64,000 bases of DNA from Actinopolyspora erythraea (GTDB lineage: Bacteria; Actinomycetota; Actinomycetes; Mycobacteriales; Pseudonocardiaceae), in contig NZ_CP022752.1 in the NCBI RefSeq assembly GCF_002263515.1, positions 4,898,001 through 4,962,000 on the forward strand. Reading direction: 5' to 3'. The position numbers were made by a program, and so were the translations under genes. The notes under the pieces were generated by a model. It did not search any database. It saw only the letters and a program-made list of their open reading frames with translations, and was not told the origin of the DNA. Position 1 is the stretch's first letter. Every line of letters begins with the position of its first letter. Shown one piece after another: positions 17,567 through 27,674 of this stretch.

Positions 17567-18223
17567 ATGCGTGAGGTCTATCAGGAACAGCTCGACAAGC
17601 TCGCCGACGAGCTCGCCGCGATGTCGACCATGGTCGGCAACGCGATGGAGCAGGCCACCACGGCGCTGCTGGGAGCGGACCTGTCACTGGCCGAACAGGT
17701 CATCGACGACGACATGAAGGTCGACGAGGCGCGGGCGCGCTGCGAGGAGCACGCCTTCGGGCTGCTGGCGCTGCAGGCACCGGTCGCGGGTGATCTGCGT
17801 ACCGTGATCTCGACGATCCACGCCGCGGAGAGCCTGGAGCGGATGGGCGACCTCGCGCTGCACGTGGCCAAGGCCGCGAGGCGCAGGCACCCGCAGCCCG
17901 TGCTGCCGGAGGACGTGCAGACCTACTTCTCCCAGATGGGACAGGTCGCGGTCAAGCTCGCTAACCGGCTGAACCAGATCCTGCGCACCCAGGACGTGCA
18001 GCAGGCGCGGGACCTGGAGGTCGACGACGACGAGATGGACGACCTGCACCGTCACCTGTTCAGCGTGGTCATGGGGTCCGAGTGGTCGCACGGCGTCTCG
18101 GCGGCTGTGGACATCACCCTGCTGGGGAGGTTCTACGAGCGTTTCGCCGACCACGCGGTGTCGGTGGCGCGGCGGATCGTCTACGTGGTCACCGGAACCA
18201 TGCCGAACAGTGACCGTCCGTGA
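17567..18223 (+). CDS. phoU: Phosphate transport regulator PhoU
   Basis: 218 residues in two repeated three-helix bundles, with PhoU metal-site motifs (ESLERMGDLALHVAKAA; FYERFADHAVSVARR). PhoU links the Pst transporter to the PhoR/PhoP two-component system and limits phosphate uptake. pstB lies 1.6 kb downstream on the other strand. I see no PHO box directly before the gene. Confidence 0.95.
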   Translation: MREVYQEQLDKLADELAAMSTMVGNAMEQATTALLGADLSLAEQVIDDDMKVDEARARCEEHAFGLLALQAPVAGDLRTVISTIHAAESLERMGDLALHVAKAARRRHPQPVLPEDVQTYFSQMGQVAVKLANRLNQILRTQDVQQARDLEVDDDEMDDLHRHLFSVVMGSEWSHGVSAAVDITLLGRFYERFADHAVSVARRIVYVVTGTMPNSDRP

Positions 18224-18394
18224 CCAGAAATCGTCCATCCGACCCATCTTCCGGTCAGCGGGGAAGACGTTTCCGGTAGGGCTGTCACTCCGAGGCGACC
18301 GCACTCGAACAGCGCTCGATCCGATCGAGTGAACACTATTATTAGTCGGCGTTGACGACGGCCGTTCGCGGCGGCGGTGTGCGAGGCTGCCGAC

Positions 18395-19252
18395 GTGAGT
18401 AAGAGTCCTACCGTTCACCGCAGACGTCTGGGCAGCGAACTCCGCAAGTTGCGTGAGGCCGCGCAGCGGACCCACCGCGAGGTCGCGGCCCACCTGGATT
18501 GCTCACAGGGCAAGATCAGCCAGATCGAACTCGGCCGTGTCCCGGTCCGCACCGCCGACGTCCGGCTCATGGCCGAGTTCTACGGTTCGAGTTCCGAACA
18601 GGTCACCACATTGCTCGAACTGGCCGAGGGGTCCAAGAAGCGCGGCTGGTGGCAGGCCTACCCCAGCACCGCGCGCCGGAACGGTTTCGACACGTACCTG
18701 GGGTTGGAAACGGCCGCCACCGCCCTCAGCACGTTCGGGGCGGATCCGCTCCCGGAGTTACTGCAGACCGAGGAGTACGGTTCCGCGCTGCTGACGACCG
18801 AGCGCAACGCCATAACCGAGGACGAGATCTCGGAGCGGCTCACCGTCACGGCGATCCGGCAGCAGCGGCTGCTGGGCGACCAACCGCTGGAGCTGTACTC
18901 GGTGCTGGACGAGTCCGCGTTGCGGCGCACCGTCGGAGGCCGGCGGGCGATGCGCGCGCAGCTGGAACACCTGGTGCTGATGAGCTACCGACGCAACGTG
19001 ACGGTTCGGGTGCTGCCCTTCGGCAGCGGGGCGCACCCGCTGCTCGGCGACCGGGTGACCGCCTTCTCGTTCCGGGGGACCGGGGACCCGCAGGTGGTGC
19101 ACGTGGGGGACTCCACGAACTCGCGCTTCTGGGAGAAACCGGCCGATACGGCCCCTTACCTGGCGGCTTTCGAGCGGGTGTGCGATCTGGCGCTGTCCCC
19201 GAAGGAGTCGACGATGCTGATCTCGAGTATCGCGGACGAGCACCGCGAGTGA
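18395..19252 (+). CDS. XRE-family regulator with DUF5753 domain
   Basis: 285 residues from the GTG at 18395 (an upstream GTG at 18377 is possible). An N-terminal helix-turn-helix (ELRKLREAAQRTHREVAAHL) is followed by the DUF5753 ligand domain (LLQTEEYGSALL; ESALRRTVGG; VTVRVLPF; FWEKP). Such regulators usually pair with a small DUF397 protein; none is adjacent here, unlike the copy at 52.4 kb. Confidence 0.9.
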   Translation: MSKSPTVHRRRLGSELRKLREAAQRTHREVAAHLDCSQGKISQIELGRVPVRTADVRLMAEFYGSSSEQVTTLLELAEGSKKRGWWQAYPSTARRNGFDTYLGLETAATALSTFGADPLPELLQTEEYGSALLTTERNAITEDEISERLTVTAIRQQRLLGDQPLELYSVLDESALRRTVGGRRAMRAQLEHLVLMSYRRNVTVRVLPFGSGAHPLLGDRVTAFSFRGTGDPQVVHVGDSTNSRFWEKPADTAPYLAAFERVCDLALSPKESTMLISSIADEHRE

Positions 19253-19788
19253 CCCGGGGCCGGGAAAGTTCCGCCCGGCAGGACACCCACTACGTCCACC
19301 GGAAATCCGGACAGGGTCCCAGTACACGTTTCGGAGTGCTCGGCTGTGAACTCAGCGGCTGTCCGGCGCTGCCGTATCCGTTCGGGCAATGACATCTCGC
19401 CGGTGTTCTTCGGCGCTCCCAGCGCCGAAACACCCACTCACGCAGCTCGCACCGCCACGGGTTCTCCCGTGCGGCTCTCGTGAGGAAGGTCCGACGTCGT
19501 GTAGTACCTACCCGATGTCGGGCCTGGCCGCGGCGAGAGCCGTGCGAGAGGTCGCGTCACCCGAACAGCCACGAAACCCAGCCCCAGAAGAACCGGTGGT
19601 GTCCACCACCTGCCGCAGTCGTTCCTACGCGATCTGACCGGAGAACACGTCCCCGGTGCGTGAGTCGGACGCGTCGCGAGGCAGGGCCGCTCCCGCGTGG
19701 ATCGCTACTCACCAGCCGGCCCAACGCGGCAAGGAGCCGACTCACGTGCCGGTAGTCGAGCATCTGAGCCGGGTAACGCCGGGAACTC
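19253..19788. other. Convergent intergenic region with hairpin copy A
   Basis: About 535 bases between the end of the XRE gene and the end of pstB. Apart from the hairpin at 19446-19551 I see no gene. Confidence 0.6.
19446..19551. repeat. Dispersed long hairpin, copy A
   Basis: An outer stem of about 17 positions (around 19464-19480 with 19534-19550; one mismatch and two G-T pairs), an inner 12-bp stem (19488-19499 with 19513-19524) and a GTAG/CTAC tip with a TAC loop. The layout and tip match copy B at 25166-25273, but the inner stem sequence differs by compensating changes. Confidence 0.75.
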
Positions 19789-20565
19789 TCATCCGAAGCG
19801 GCCGGAGATGTAGTCCTCGGTGGCCTTCTGACTCGGGTTGGAGAAGATCTTGCCGGTCTCGCCGATCTCGACCAGCTGACCGGGCTCCCCCACGGCGGGC
19901 AGGTTGAAGAACGCCGTCTGGTCGCTCACCCGCGCGGCCTGCTGCATGTTGTGCGTGACGATGACGATCGTGTAGTCCTTCTTCAGCTCCGCGATGAGGT
20001 CCTCGATCGCCAGCGTCGATATGGGGTCGAGTGCCGAGCAGGGCTCGTCCATCAGCAGCACGTCGGGCTGTACCGCGATGGCCCGGGCGATGCAGAGCCG
20101 CTGCTGCTGTCCACCGGAGAGCCCGCCGCCCGGCTTGTTGAGCCGGTCCTTGACCTCCTCCCAGAGGTTGGCCCCGCGCAGCGAGCGCTCGGTGACCTCC
20201 TCCAGGCGCTTCTTGTCCTTGACGCCAGCCAGCTTCAACCCGGCCACCACGTTGTCCCTGATCGACATGGTGGGGAACGGGTTGGCGCGCTGGAACACCA
20301 TCCCGATGGTGCGGCGGACCTGGACCGGATCGACCCCCGGCGCGTACACGTTCTCCCCGTCGAGCAGCACGCTGCCCTCGACCCTGGAGCCGGGAACCAC
20401 CTCGTGCATCCGGTTCAGCGCGCGCAGCACGGTGGACTTGCCGCAGCCGGAGGGGCCGATGAAGGCGGTGACGCTGCGGGCGTGCACCTGCAGCGTGACG
20501 TCCCGCACCGCGTGGAACTTGTTGTAGTAGAGGTTGAGCTCGTTGATGTCGAGACGTTTGGCCAT
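19789..20565 (-). CDS. pstB: Phosphate ABC transporter ATP-binding protein
   Basis: 258 residues. Walker [10 protein letters not shown] (37-45), signature LSGGQQQR, Walker B VLLMDEP and the switch histidine in IVTHNMQQ are all present. It powers phosphate import through PstC/PstA. It is the last gene of the pstSCAB run, 15 bases after pstA. Confidence 0.97.
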   Translation of the reverse strand: MAKRLDINELNLYYNKFHAVRDVTLQVHARSVTAFIGPSGCGKSTVLRALNRMHEVVPGSRVEGSVLLDGENVYAPGVDPVQVRRTIGMVFQRANPFPTMSIRDNVVAGLKLAGVKDKKRLEEVTERSLRGANLWEEVKDRLNKPGGGLSGGQQQRLCIARAIAVQPDVLLMDEPCSALDPISTLAIEDLIAELKKDYTIVIVTHNMQQAARVSDQTAFFNLPAVGEPGQLVEIGETGKIFSNPSQKATEDYISGRFG

Positions 20566-20580
20566 GGTTCGGCTACCGCC

Positions 20581-21495
20581 CTACCTGGTCTTTACCGAGA
20601 ACAGTTTGGACAACAGTGTTGCCAGCAGATTGATCAGCATGATCAGCAGGACGAGGGTGAGCGCGGCTCCCCACATCCGGTACTCGCCCGCCTCCGTGGA
20701 GGTCTTGCGCGCCGTGTAGACCGTCAGCGGCAATGAGGCCATCGGCCCGTCGAACAGGTTGAAGTTGATCGCCCGGGAGTAGCCGACGAGGATGAGCAGC
20801 GGCGCGGTCTCCCCCATGATCCTGGCCAGCCCGAGGATGATGCCGGTGATGATGCCGGACAGCGAGGTCGGCAGCACCACCTTCAGGATCGTCTTCCACT
20901 TGGGCACGCCCAGTGCGTAGGAGGCCTCCCGCAGCTCGTCGGGCACGATGGTCAGCATCGTCTCGGTCACCCGCACCACCACCGGCAGCATCAGCAGCAC
21001 CAGCGAGAGCGACACCGCGAAACCACTGCGGTCGAACCCGAACGTGGTGATCCACAGCGCGTAGATGAACAGTCCCGCGACGATGGAGGGCAGCCCGCTG
21101 AGGATGTCCACCATGAACGTGGTGGTCCGGGCCAGCTTGGAGTTCCTGCCGTACTCGATGAGGAAGATGCCGACCGTCACCCCGAGCGGAACCGCGATCA
21201 CGGCGCAGATGAGCGTCTGTTCCAGGGTGCCCACCAGCGCGTGGTAGATCCCGCCACCGAAGTCGTTCGGCAGCAGCCCGTAGAACGAGTGGGTCCACCA
21301 CTCGGTGCTGAGCATGGGCATCAGCCCGCGTCGCACCAGGGTGAACAGCACCCACAGCAGTGGGATGACCGCGACCACGAACGCGAGGGCGAACAGCACC
21401 GTGGCGGTGTGGTTCTTGATCCTGCGCCCCAGGCCGAGGTGCTGGAAGGCGGGGGCGCTCGCGGGCCGCTCGATGTCGGCGGTGTCGGTTCTCAT
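20581..21495 (-). CDS. pstA: Phosphate ABC transporter permease PstA
   Basis: 304 residues with six membrane segments and the EAA loop that contacts PstB (ELREASYALGVPKWKTILKV). Its start overlaps the pstC stop (ATGA), so the two permeases are coupled. Confidence 0.96.
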   Translation of the reverse strand: MRTDTADIERPASAPAFQHLGLGRRIKNHTATVLFALAFVVAVIPLLWVLFTLVRRGLMPMLSTEWWTHSFYGLLPNDFGGGIYHALVGTLEQTLICAVIAVPLGVTVGIFLIEYGRNSKLARTTTFMVDILSGLPSIVAGLFIYALWITTFGFDRSGFAVSLSLVLLMLPVVVRVTETMLTIVPDELREASYALGVPKWKTILKVVLPTSLSGIITGIILGLARIMGETAPLLILVGYSRAINFNLFDGPMASLPLTVYTARKTSTEAGEYRMWGAALTLVLLIMLINLLATLLSKLFSVKTR

Positions 21496-22553
21496 TCCTT
21501 CCCCTTAGCGCTGCCGCTCTCGATCCAGCGGGCGATCGCGTTGACGGCGAAGGTGCTGATGAACAGCACCAGTCCGGCCGCGATGTAGGCACCGACGGTG
21601 AGGTTGTTGTTGAACTCGGCGGACCCGAGGGCGATCCGCGAGGCGAAGGTGGCACCGGCGTCGAAGATGCTGTAGTGCGGCCCCTCGAAGGTGTAGCTGA
21701 GGATGACGGTCAGCGCGACGGTCTCGCCGAGCGCCCTGCCGAGGCCGAGCATCGCGCCCCCGACGAACCCGCTGCGCCCGAACGGCCAGACGGTGGTGCG
21801 CACCACTTCCCACTTGGTCGCGCCGAGCGCCAGGGCTCCCTCGATCTGCACCGCCGGGGTCCGTGCGAACACCTCGCGGGCGACGCCGGTGATGATCGGC
21901 AGGATCATCACGGCGAGCACGATGCCCGCCGTGAAGACGTTGGAACCGCTGCCCGCGGGCACGTTGCCGTCGGCGAAGATCGGTATCCAGCCGAGGGTCT
22001 CGTTGAGCCGGATCGCGACCGGTTTGAGCACCGGTGCCAGTACCAGCGCGCCCCAGAGGCCGTAGATCACGGAGGGCACGGCGGCGAGCAGGTCCACCAC
22101 GTAGGCGAACGGACGGGCCAGCACCCTGGGGGCGTACTGGGTGAGGAACAGCGCGATCCCGCCCGCCACGGGCATCGCGAGGATGAGCGCCACCAGCGAG
22201 CTCGCGACCGTGATCCAGGCGAGATCGATGATGCCGAAGGCCATGTGCTCCGGATCGCCGGTCCTCCACTCCCCGGACAGCAGGAAGTTGGCCTCGTTGG
22301 CGTGCAACGCGGGGATGGCCCGAACGAGCAGGAACAGCCCGATGGCCGCGATGATGGCGACCACGAAGATCCCGGATCCGGTTGCCACGCTCTTGAACAC
22401 CCGATCGCCGAGGCGGACCACCTTCTTCTCGCCCGGTTCGCTCGGCGGGGTCACCGGCTCCTCCGGCACCGGCGTTTCCGGGGGTTCCACGAGGGTGTTC
22501 CCCGTCTCGTCCGGCGGTGCGGAGCGCCACTCGGAGTTCGTCGACTCGGTCAC
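21492..22553 (-). CDS. pstC: Phosphate ABC transporter permease PstC
   Basis: 353 residues. A long Pro/Glu-rich cytoplasmic N-terminus (about 60 residues) precedes six membrane segments. The coupling loop reads EGALALGATKWEVVRTT. The GTG at 22553 is the assigned start. It forms the translocation path with PstA. Confidence 0.95.
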   Translation of the reverse strand: MTESTNSEWRSAPPDETGNTLVEPPETPVPEEPVTPPSEPGEKKVVRLGDRVFKSVATGSGIFVVAIIAAIGLFLLVRAIPALHANEANFLLSGEWRTGDPEHMAFGIIDLAWITVASSLVALILAMPVAGGIALFLTQYAPRVLARPFAYVVDLLAAVPSVIYGLWGALVLAPVLKPVAIRLNETLGWIPIFADGNVPAGSGSNVFTAGIVLAVMILPIITGVAREVFARTPAVQIEGALALGATKWEVVRTTVWPFGRSGFVGGAMLGLGRALGETVALTVILSYTFEGPHYSIFDAGATFASRIALGSAEFNNNLTVGAYIAAGLVLFISTFAVNAIARWIESGSAKGKE

Positions 22554-22682
22554 CGTTGTTCGCGACCTCTCAGTTGCCGGAAGTTCCCGGTAGTGCTCGG
22601 GTGCCGCGGCTGCCGCGCGGAACGAACACGCACTCCTCCGGGAGGACGTCGGTTGGGGACACCTGGCCCGGCACGACCGGGC

Positions 22683-23795
22683 TCAGGTCCGGATCGCCTC
22701 GATCGCGTCGAGGACCCTCTCACGGAATTTCGGAGGAAGCGGCACGTATCCCGCCTGCTCCAGGTTCTCCTCGCCCGCGTGGGCGGCGACGCGCAGCGCG
22801 GCGGTCACCGACTGGGCCGTCTGCTCGTCGTATCCCGCCGAGCACACGACCTCGTAGGTGGCCAGCACCAGCGGGTAGACGCCGGGGGAATCGTTGCCGT
22901 AGATCGACTCCAGGTTCAGCCGGAGGTCGTGGCCGCTACCGGCTATCTCGGCACCGTCGATGGCCTTGCCCGCCGACCCGCTGGTCAGTTCGACGGGGCC
23001 GTTACCGCTGTCGATGGCGGCGATGCCCAGGCCCGCGTTCTTCGGGAAGGCCCAGGCGGCGTAGGTGATCCCGCCCTCGGTCTGTTCGACCGAGGAGGTC
23101 ACACCGTCGGTGCCCGCCCTGCCCTGGCCGACACCGGAGCCGGGGCGGAACGTCTTGCCCGCTCCCTTCCACAGGCCGTCGGTGGCGATGGACAGGTACT
23201 CCTGGAAGTTCGCCGAGGTGCCGGACTCGTCGGAGCGGTAGAACGGGACGATCTCGATGCCCGGCAGCTCGGTTCCCGGGTTGAGCCGCTGGATGGCGGG
23301 ATCGTTCCACCTGGTGATCTCGCCCTGGTAGATCCCGGTGATCGCCTCGGGGCTGAGCGTGAGGTCGTCGACCCCCGGGATGTTGTAGGTGATCGCCAGT
23401 GGACCGAACACCATGGGGATGTTCCAGGCCGGGTTCCCGCCGCAGCGCTCCGCGGCCTTCTCGGCCTCGGGGCCGCTCAGTGCCTCGTCGGACCCGGCGA
23501 GATCGACCTGTCCTGCGGTGAACGCGGAGATCCCCTTGCCGGAGCCGGAGGCGGTGTAGTTGAGCTGCCTGCCCTGGCACTTGACCCCGAAGTCCCTGGC
23601 GAAGACGTCCATGGCGTTCTTCTGCGCGGAGGATCCCTCGGCCGCCACGGAGGCGTCCCCGCAGTCGACCTCGAGTTGTCGCAGTTCGGAGTTCAGATCG
23701 GCCGTGGTGACGTTGCGATCGGTTCCGCAGGCGCTCAGCGCGAGAACACCCACCGCGAGACACCCGAGCGCGATCCTGTGCCGCCCGAATTGCAC
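22683..23795 (-). CDS. pstS: Phosphate-binding lipoprotein PstS
   Basis: 370 residues. The GTG at 23795 has TTGGAGGAA before it. A signal peptide ends at the lipobox LSAC. Ligand-site motifs of PstS are present: SGSGKGISAFTAG, DLAGSDEAL, IYQGEITRWNDP and RSDESGTS. It captures phosphate outside the membrane for PstCAB. A PHO box about 90 bases upstream predicts induction under phosphate limitation. Confidence 0.96.
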   Translation of the reverse strand: MQFGRHRIALGCLAVGVLALSACGTDRNVTTADLNSELRQLEVDCGDASVAAEGSSAQKNAMDVFARDFGVKCQGRQLNYTASGSGKGISAFTAGQVDLAGSDEALSGPEAEKAAERCGGNPAWNIPMVFGPLAITYNIPGVDDLTLSPEAITGIYQGEITRWNDPAIQRLNPGTELPGIEIVPFYRSDESGTSANFQEYLSIATDGLWKGAGKTFRPGSGVGQGRAGTDGVTSSVEQTEGGITYAAWAFPKNAGLGIAAIDSGNGPVELTSGSAGKAIDGAEIAGSGHDLRLNLESIYGNDSPGVYPLVLATYEVVCSAGYDEQTAQSVTAALRVAAHAGEENLEQAGYVPLPPKFRERVLDAIEAIRT

Positions 23796-23883
23796 GTCGT
23801 TCCTCCAAGGCAACGGAGTTGACGGCGTGTGCCGTTCCGAGGGCGACCCTAAGGCGACCGGGTAGCCATCGACCGCCATCCAG

Positions 23884-23900
23884 GTGAACAAAAAGTGAAC
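23884..23900 (-). promoter_or_regulatory. PHO box upstream of pstS
   Basis: On the minus strand GTTCAC occurs twice at 11-base spacing (GTTCACTTTTTGTTCACC), the direct repeat bound by PhoP in actinomycetes. It lies about 90 bases before the pstS start. Confidence 0.85.
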
Positions 23901-24001
23901 ACGGCACGCTAAGTAAGCAAGGACACAGCTGGGCGGATGAACGAACCCGAAGCTCGCTCACCCGCCCGGCATTCCCGGACACCCTGAGTGTTCGCCGCCG
24001 A

Positions 24002-24964
24002 TCAGCGGCCGAACTGCGCGTCGACGTCCCAGCGCTCGAAGCCCAGACGGCGGTAGACGCTGACGGCGGGACCGTTGTCCGCCTCCACGTAGAGCATCAC
24101 GCGGGGACAACCGACACCGCGCAGGTACCGCAGCCCGGCCAGGGTCAACGCACGACCGAGACCACTACCCTGCGTGTTCGGATCCACGCCGACCACGTAG
24201 ACCTCGCCGGTGCCGTCCGGATGAATCTTGGTCCAGTGGAAACCGAGCAACCGGTCCGCACTGTCGACGGCGAGCAGGAAACCCGCCGGGTCGAACCAGT
24301 CCAGGTCCTCCTTCTCGCGCAGCTCGGCCTCGGTCATCCCGCCCTGCTCGGGGTGCCAGGAGAACGCGAGGTGGTTGACCCGGACCAGCTCCGGCTCGTC
24401 CTCACCCACCCGGAAACCGCGTATCGTGACTCCCTCGGGCAGCACGGGCTCGTCGAGCTCGTCACCGGTGAACTCACGGCCCATCCGCCACAACTCCCGG
24501 ACCCGGGTGAACCCGAACCGTTCCGCCAGCCGCACCGCACCGCCGAGCAGGCCGTGCGACCAGACCCGCAGCCGCCCCGAGTCCTCCTCATCGGATTCGG
24601 CGAGCGTCTCGGAACGTTCGAGCAACGCGCGGAGCAGCTGGGACCCCACCCCGTTCCCCCGGTAGCGGGGGTGTACCGCGAGCTCGGCCACCAGCGGCCG
24701 CCCCTCGGGCTCCCCCTCGGTGTCCAGGTGGGCGTAACCCGCCAGTTCACCACCGTCGGCACGCACCACGAAGTGCTCCGAACCACCGACGTCGGCCTGC
24801 ACCGGCTCGATCTGTTCACTCACTCCCCGGTGGGCACGCAACCGCATGGCCACGTGCTCTCCGGCGGGAGCCACACCGTCCACTCGTTCGGCTTCGGCAA
24901 GCAGCTCGAAGACCTCGGCGGTCTCGGCCTCGTCCAGCCCGTTTCGCCACGTCAGATGCACCAC
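24002..24964 (-). CDS. mshD: Mycothiol synthase MshD
   Basis: 320 residues made of two GNAT acetyltransferase domains. The first has AELAVHPRYRGNGVGSQLL and the second, catalytic one has VYVVGVDPNTQGSGLGRAL and FHWTKIHPDGTGE. It acetylates Cys-GlcN-Ins, the last step of mycothiol synthesis. Two GTG codons (24964, 24961) are the likely starts; no strong ribosome site decides between them. The inositol for mycothiol comes from the Ino1 pathway at 58 kb. Confidence 0.93.
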   Translation of the reverse strand: MVHLTWRNGLDEAETAEVFELLAEAERVDGVAPAGEHVAMRLRAHRGVSEQIEPVQADVGGSEHFVVRADGGELAGYAHLDTEGEPEGRPLVAELAVHPRYRGNGVGSQLLRALLERSETLAESDEEDSGRLRVWSHGLLGGAVRLAERFGFTRVRELWRMGREFTGDELDEPVLPEGVTIRGFRVGEDEPELVRVNHLAFSWHPEQGGMTEAELREKEDLDWFDPAGFLLAVDSADRLLGFHWTKIHPDGTGEVYVVGVDPNTQGSGLGRALTLAGLRYLRGVGCPRVMLYVEADNGPAVSVYRRLGFERWDVDAQFGR

Positions 24965-25165
24965 ACCGCAGAGATTACCGATGTTCGCCCCCCGTTTGTT
25001 GGCCCTGCTCCGTCCCGCGACTAAGAAACCGGAGAGACCATCGTCACGAACACCAGAGTCGCGGCGAGTGAGACGACGACCGCAGCGCGCCGCGCCGAGC
25101 CCTAGAACACACCCACGAAATCGCCGGGCCGCTGAGACGCGGGGCCGAACTCCCACCACCCCGCA

Positions 25166-25273
25166 CTCGGCACCGCCGCGAGTTCTCTCGTACGGCTCTC
25201 GCGAGGACGCCGGAGACGTTGTGTAGGTCGCTACCCGATGTCTCCGGCCCCGGAGCGAGAGCCGTACGAGAGG
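25166..25273. repeat. Dispersed long hairpin, copy B
   Basis: A perfect 17-bp outer stem (25185-25201 with 25256-25272), an inner 13-bp stem (25209-25221 with 25236-25248, with G-T pairs) and a GTAG/CTAC tip with a GTCG loop. It lies in the divergent gap between mshD and the permease gene, about 55 bases before the permease start. Confidence 0.8.
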
Positions 25274-25328
25274 TTCCGCCAAGCGACCAACCAGGCAACA
25301 CAAGCCCATCACCCAAAGGAAAGTGGTC

Positions 25329-26612
25329 ATGCGTCTGGAAGCCCGCCTCGGCACCGCCGACGCCGTGACGATCGGATTGAGTTCGATGATCGGCGCCGGA
25401 CTGTTCGCGGCGTTCGCCCCGGCGGCGTCGCGGGCGGGCTGGAACCTCGTGCCCGCACTGCTGCTGGCCGCGTTGGTGGCGTTCTGCAACGCCACCAGCT
25501 CGGCCGCCCTGGCCGCGCGCCACCCCGCGGCGGGTGGTGCCTACGTCTACGGACGCGAACGGCTCGGGCCGAACTGGGGTTACCTGGCGGGCTGGGGCTT
25601 CGTCACGGGCAAGACCGCCTCGTGCGCCGCGATGGCGCTGACGGCCGCCAACTACCTGGTTCCCGAGCACCCGCACGTCGCCGCCGTCGTGTTCGTGCTG
25701 CTGCTGACCGGGACCAACTACGTGGGAATCACCCGGACGGCACGACTGGCCAGGATGCTGCTGGGAGTCACCCTCACCGGGGTGGCGGTGGCGCTGGTGG
25801 CGATCTGGTTCCCGGACCGGACCCCACCGCTCCTCCCCGGCACCACGAACCTCCCGCGGGGAACCGAACTCCGCTGGGGCGGGCTGTGGGGAATCACCGG
25901 GGCCGCGGGGCTGCTGTTCTTCGCCTTCGCCGGATACGCGCGGATAGCCACTCTCGGCGAAGAGGTCCGCGCCCCGGAACGGACCATCCCGCGGGCCGTC
26001 CCGATCGCGCTGGGCGCGGTGGTGGTGCTGTACCTGGTGGTCGGCGTGACGCTGCTCGGAGCGCTGGGCCCCGCCGAGCTGGCGAGGTCCACCGCCCCGC
26101 TGGCCGAGGCCGTGCGCGGCGGACCGCTCCCCTGGTTGGCCCCCGCCGCGCGGCTGGCGGCGGGGACGGCCGCGCTGGGCGCGCTGCTGGCGCTGCTGGC
26201 GGGCGTGGGCAGGACCGCGCTGGCGATGGCACGCGAGCGGGACCTGCCGCGTTGGCTGAACCGGGTTCACCCCAGGTTCGGCACCCCGCACCACGCGGAA
26301 CTCGGGGTCGCGGCCGTGGTGGCGGTACTGGTCCTGGCCGGTGACCTGCGGTCGGTCATCGGCTTCTCCTCGTTCGGGGTGCTGGTCTACTACGCCGTCG
26401 CCAACGCGGCCGCGTGGCGCCTGCCCCGGGACCATCGGTGGTTCCCCCGCGCGCTCCCGGCGGCGGGCCTACTGGGGTGCGCTGTGCTCGCGTTCAGCCT
26501 GCCGTGGCAGGCCGTGGTCGCCGGAGTCGGCTGCTTCCTCGTCGGCGCGCTGTTCCGCCTCCAGCGGAAACTCCTGCCCAACCCGCTGGGCGGCCGAGTC
26601 GGCCCGTCGTGA
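25329..26612 (+). CDS. APC-family amino-acid permease
   Basis: 427 residues, about 12 membrane segments. The APC signature is at the start ([20 protein letters not shown]) and the central [22 protein letters not shown] loop is present. The ATG at 25329 is chosen because AAAGGA ends 8 bases before it. It is a predicted uptake system for an amino acid or amine. Its last 144 bases overlap glnR on the other strand, which suggests a nitrogen link. Confidence 0.9.
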   Translation: MRLEARLGTADAVTIGLSSMIGAGLFAAFAPAASRAGWNLVPALLLAALVAFCNATSSAALAARHPAAGGAYVYGRERLGPNWGYLAGWGFVTGKTASCAAMALTAANYLVPEHPHVAAVVFVLLLTGTNYVGITRTARLARMLLGVTLTGVAVALVAIWFPDRTPPLLPGTTNLPRGTELRWGGLWGITGAAGLLFFAFAGYARIATLGEEVRAPERTIPRAVPIALGAVVVLYLVVGVTLLGALGPAELARSTAPLAEAVRGGPLPWLAPAARLAAGTAALGALLALLAGVGRTALAMARERDLPRWLNRVHPRFGTPHHAELGVAAVVAVLVLAGDLRSVIGFSSFGVLVYYAVANAAAWRLPRDHRWFPRALPAAGLLGCAVLAFSLPWQAVVAGVGCFLVGALFRLQRKLLPNPLGGRVGPS

Positions 26613-27302
26613 ACCGCCCGTTTCCCTGCTCGCCCGGGAAGGCCGCACGAACTTGTAGCCGACACTGCGAACGGTGCCGATCATGGCCTCGTGCTCGGGG
26701 CCGAGCTTGGCTCGCAGCCGCCTGATGTGCACGTCCACCGTGCGGGTGCCACCGAAGAAGTCGTAGCCCCAGACGTCCTGCAGCAGCTGCACGCGGGTGA
26801 AGACCCTGCCCGCGTGGGTGGCGAGGTGCTTGAGCAGCTCGAACTCCTTGTAGGTCAGTTCGAGGGCCCTTCCCTTGAGCCTGGCGGTGTAGGTCTCGTC
26901 CTCGATGACCAGGTCGCCCACCGTGACCGGGCCTCCCGCCACGGAGTCGGCACCGCGCCGCGCCGTGCGCAGCCTGATCCGCGCGTCCACCTCGGCGGGG
27001 CCCGCCGTGGGCAGCAGCACGTCGTCCACGCCCCACTCCGCGTTGACCACCACGAGGCCGCCCTCGTTGACCACCGCGAACACCGGCAGCCCGGAATCCG
27101 AGGAGGACAGCATCCGGCACAGCTTCCTGGCTTCGGCGAGGTCGTGACGGGCGTCCACCACGACGAGCTCGTACCCGGTGGCCGTGGCCATCGCCGAGCT
27201 GTCCGGGGCGATCACCCGGACGCGGTGGGGCAGCAGGGCCAGGGCCGGCAGCACGGACTCGCAGTCGGACTCGTTGCTCAACAACAGCAGATCGGAGCTC
27301 AT
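26469..27302 (-). CDS. glnR: Nitrogen regulator GlnR (OmpR-like orphan regulator)
   Basis: 277 residues. The receiver-like domain ([15 protein letters not shown] at the start; [31 protein letters not shown]) matches GlnR as I know it. A winged helix follows ([54 protein letters not shown]). GlnR activates nitrogen assimilation genes without a cognate kinase. The ATG at 27302 has GGAGG. About 55 residues of acidic tail extend past the domain and overlap the permease gene. Confidence 0.9.
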   Translation of the reverse strand: MSSDLLLLSNESDCESVLPALALLPHRVRVIAPDSSAMATATGYELVVVDARHDLAEARKLCRMLSSSDSGLPVFAVVNEGGLVVVNAEWGVDDVLLPTAGPAEVDARIRLRTARRGADSVAGGPVTVGDLVIEDETYTARLKGRALELTYKEFELLKHLATHAGRVFTRVQLLQDVWGYDFFGGTRTVDVHIRRLRAKLGPEHEAMIGTVRSVGYKFVRPSRASRETGGSRRADSAAQRVGQEFPLEAEQRADEEAADSGDHGLPRQAEREHSAPQ

Positions 27303-27674
27303 ACAATGCCTCCGTAAACCGGCGCGAACGCCGGACGTGGGCGATGCGGAAAAGGTCGCCGTGGCCGGTCGTCGAGGCGCCGTTGCCTCCGATGACGGAG
27401 AGAATACCCATAACACGGTGGACCGGCACAGTTAACGCAACACAACTCACACGACCGCCGCAACGACGGCGCGCGTCGGCGGGGAGCAACGGCAAGCAGC
27501 GGTCCGGTGACCAGCGAACGCGACGGTGCCGACCGCGCGATCGGGCGGTGTCCGGGTACGCGGGTACCACCGCCGCTTCCTGCCGCGACCGGGCTCGGCG
27601 TGCCCCGCATACCATTGGGGCGAAAGCACCCGTGTGTCTGCCGTGGGCGCACCAGACAGAAACGGAAGAACCCG
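27303..27674. other. glnR-lmeA divergent promoter region
   Basis: About 370 bases between divergent genes. It must hold both promoters. I could not recognise a box with confidence and see no gene. Confidence 0.4.

Noticed and set aside
19446..19551. Group II intron or known riboswitch at the hairpins
   Set aside because: The GAGAGCCGT-type arms recall intron stems, but the arm order is reversed and no intron domain V or reverse transcriptase is nearby.
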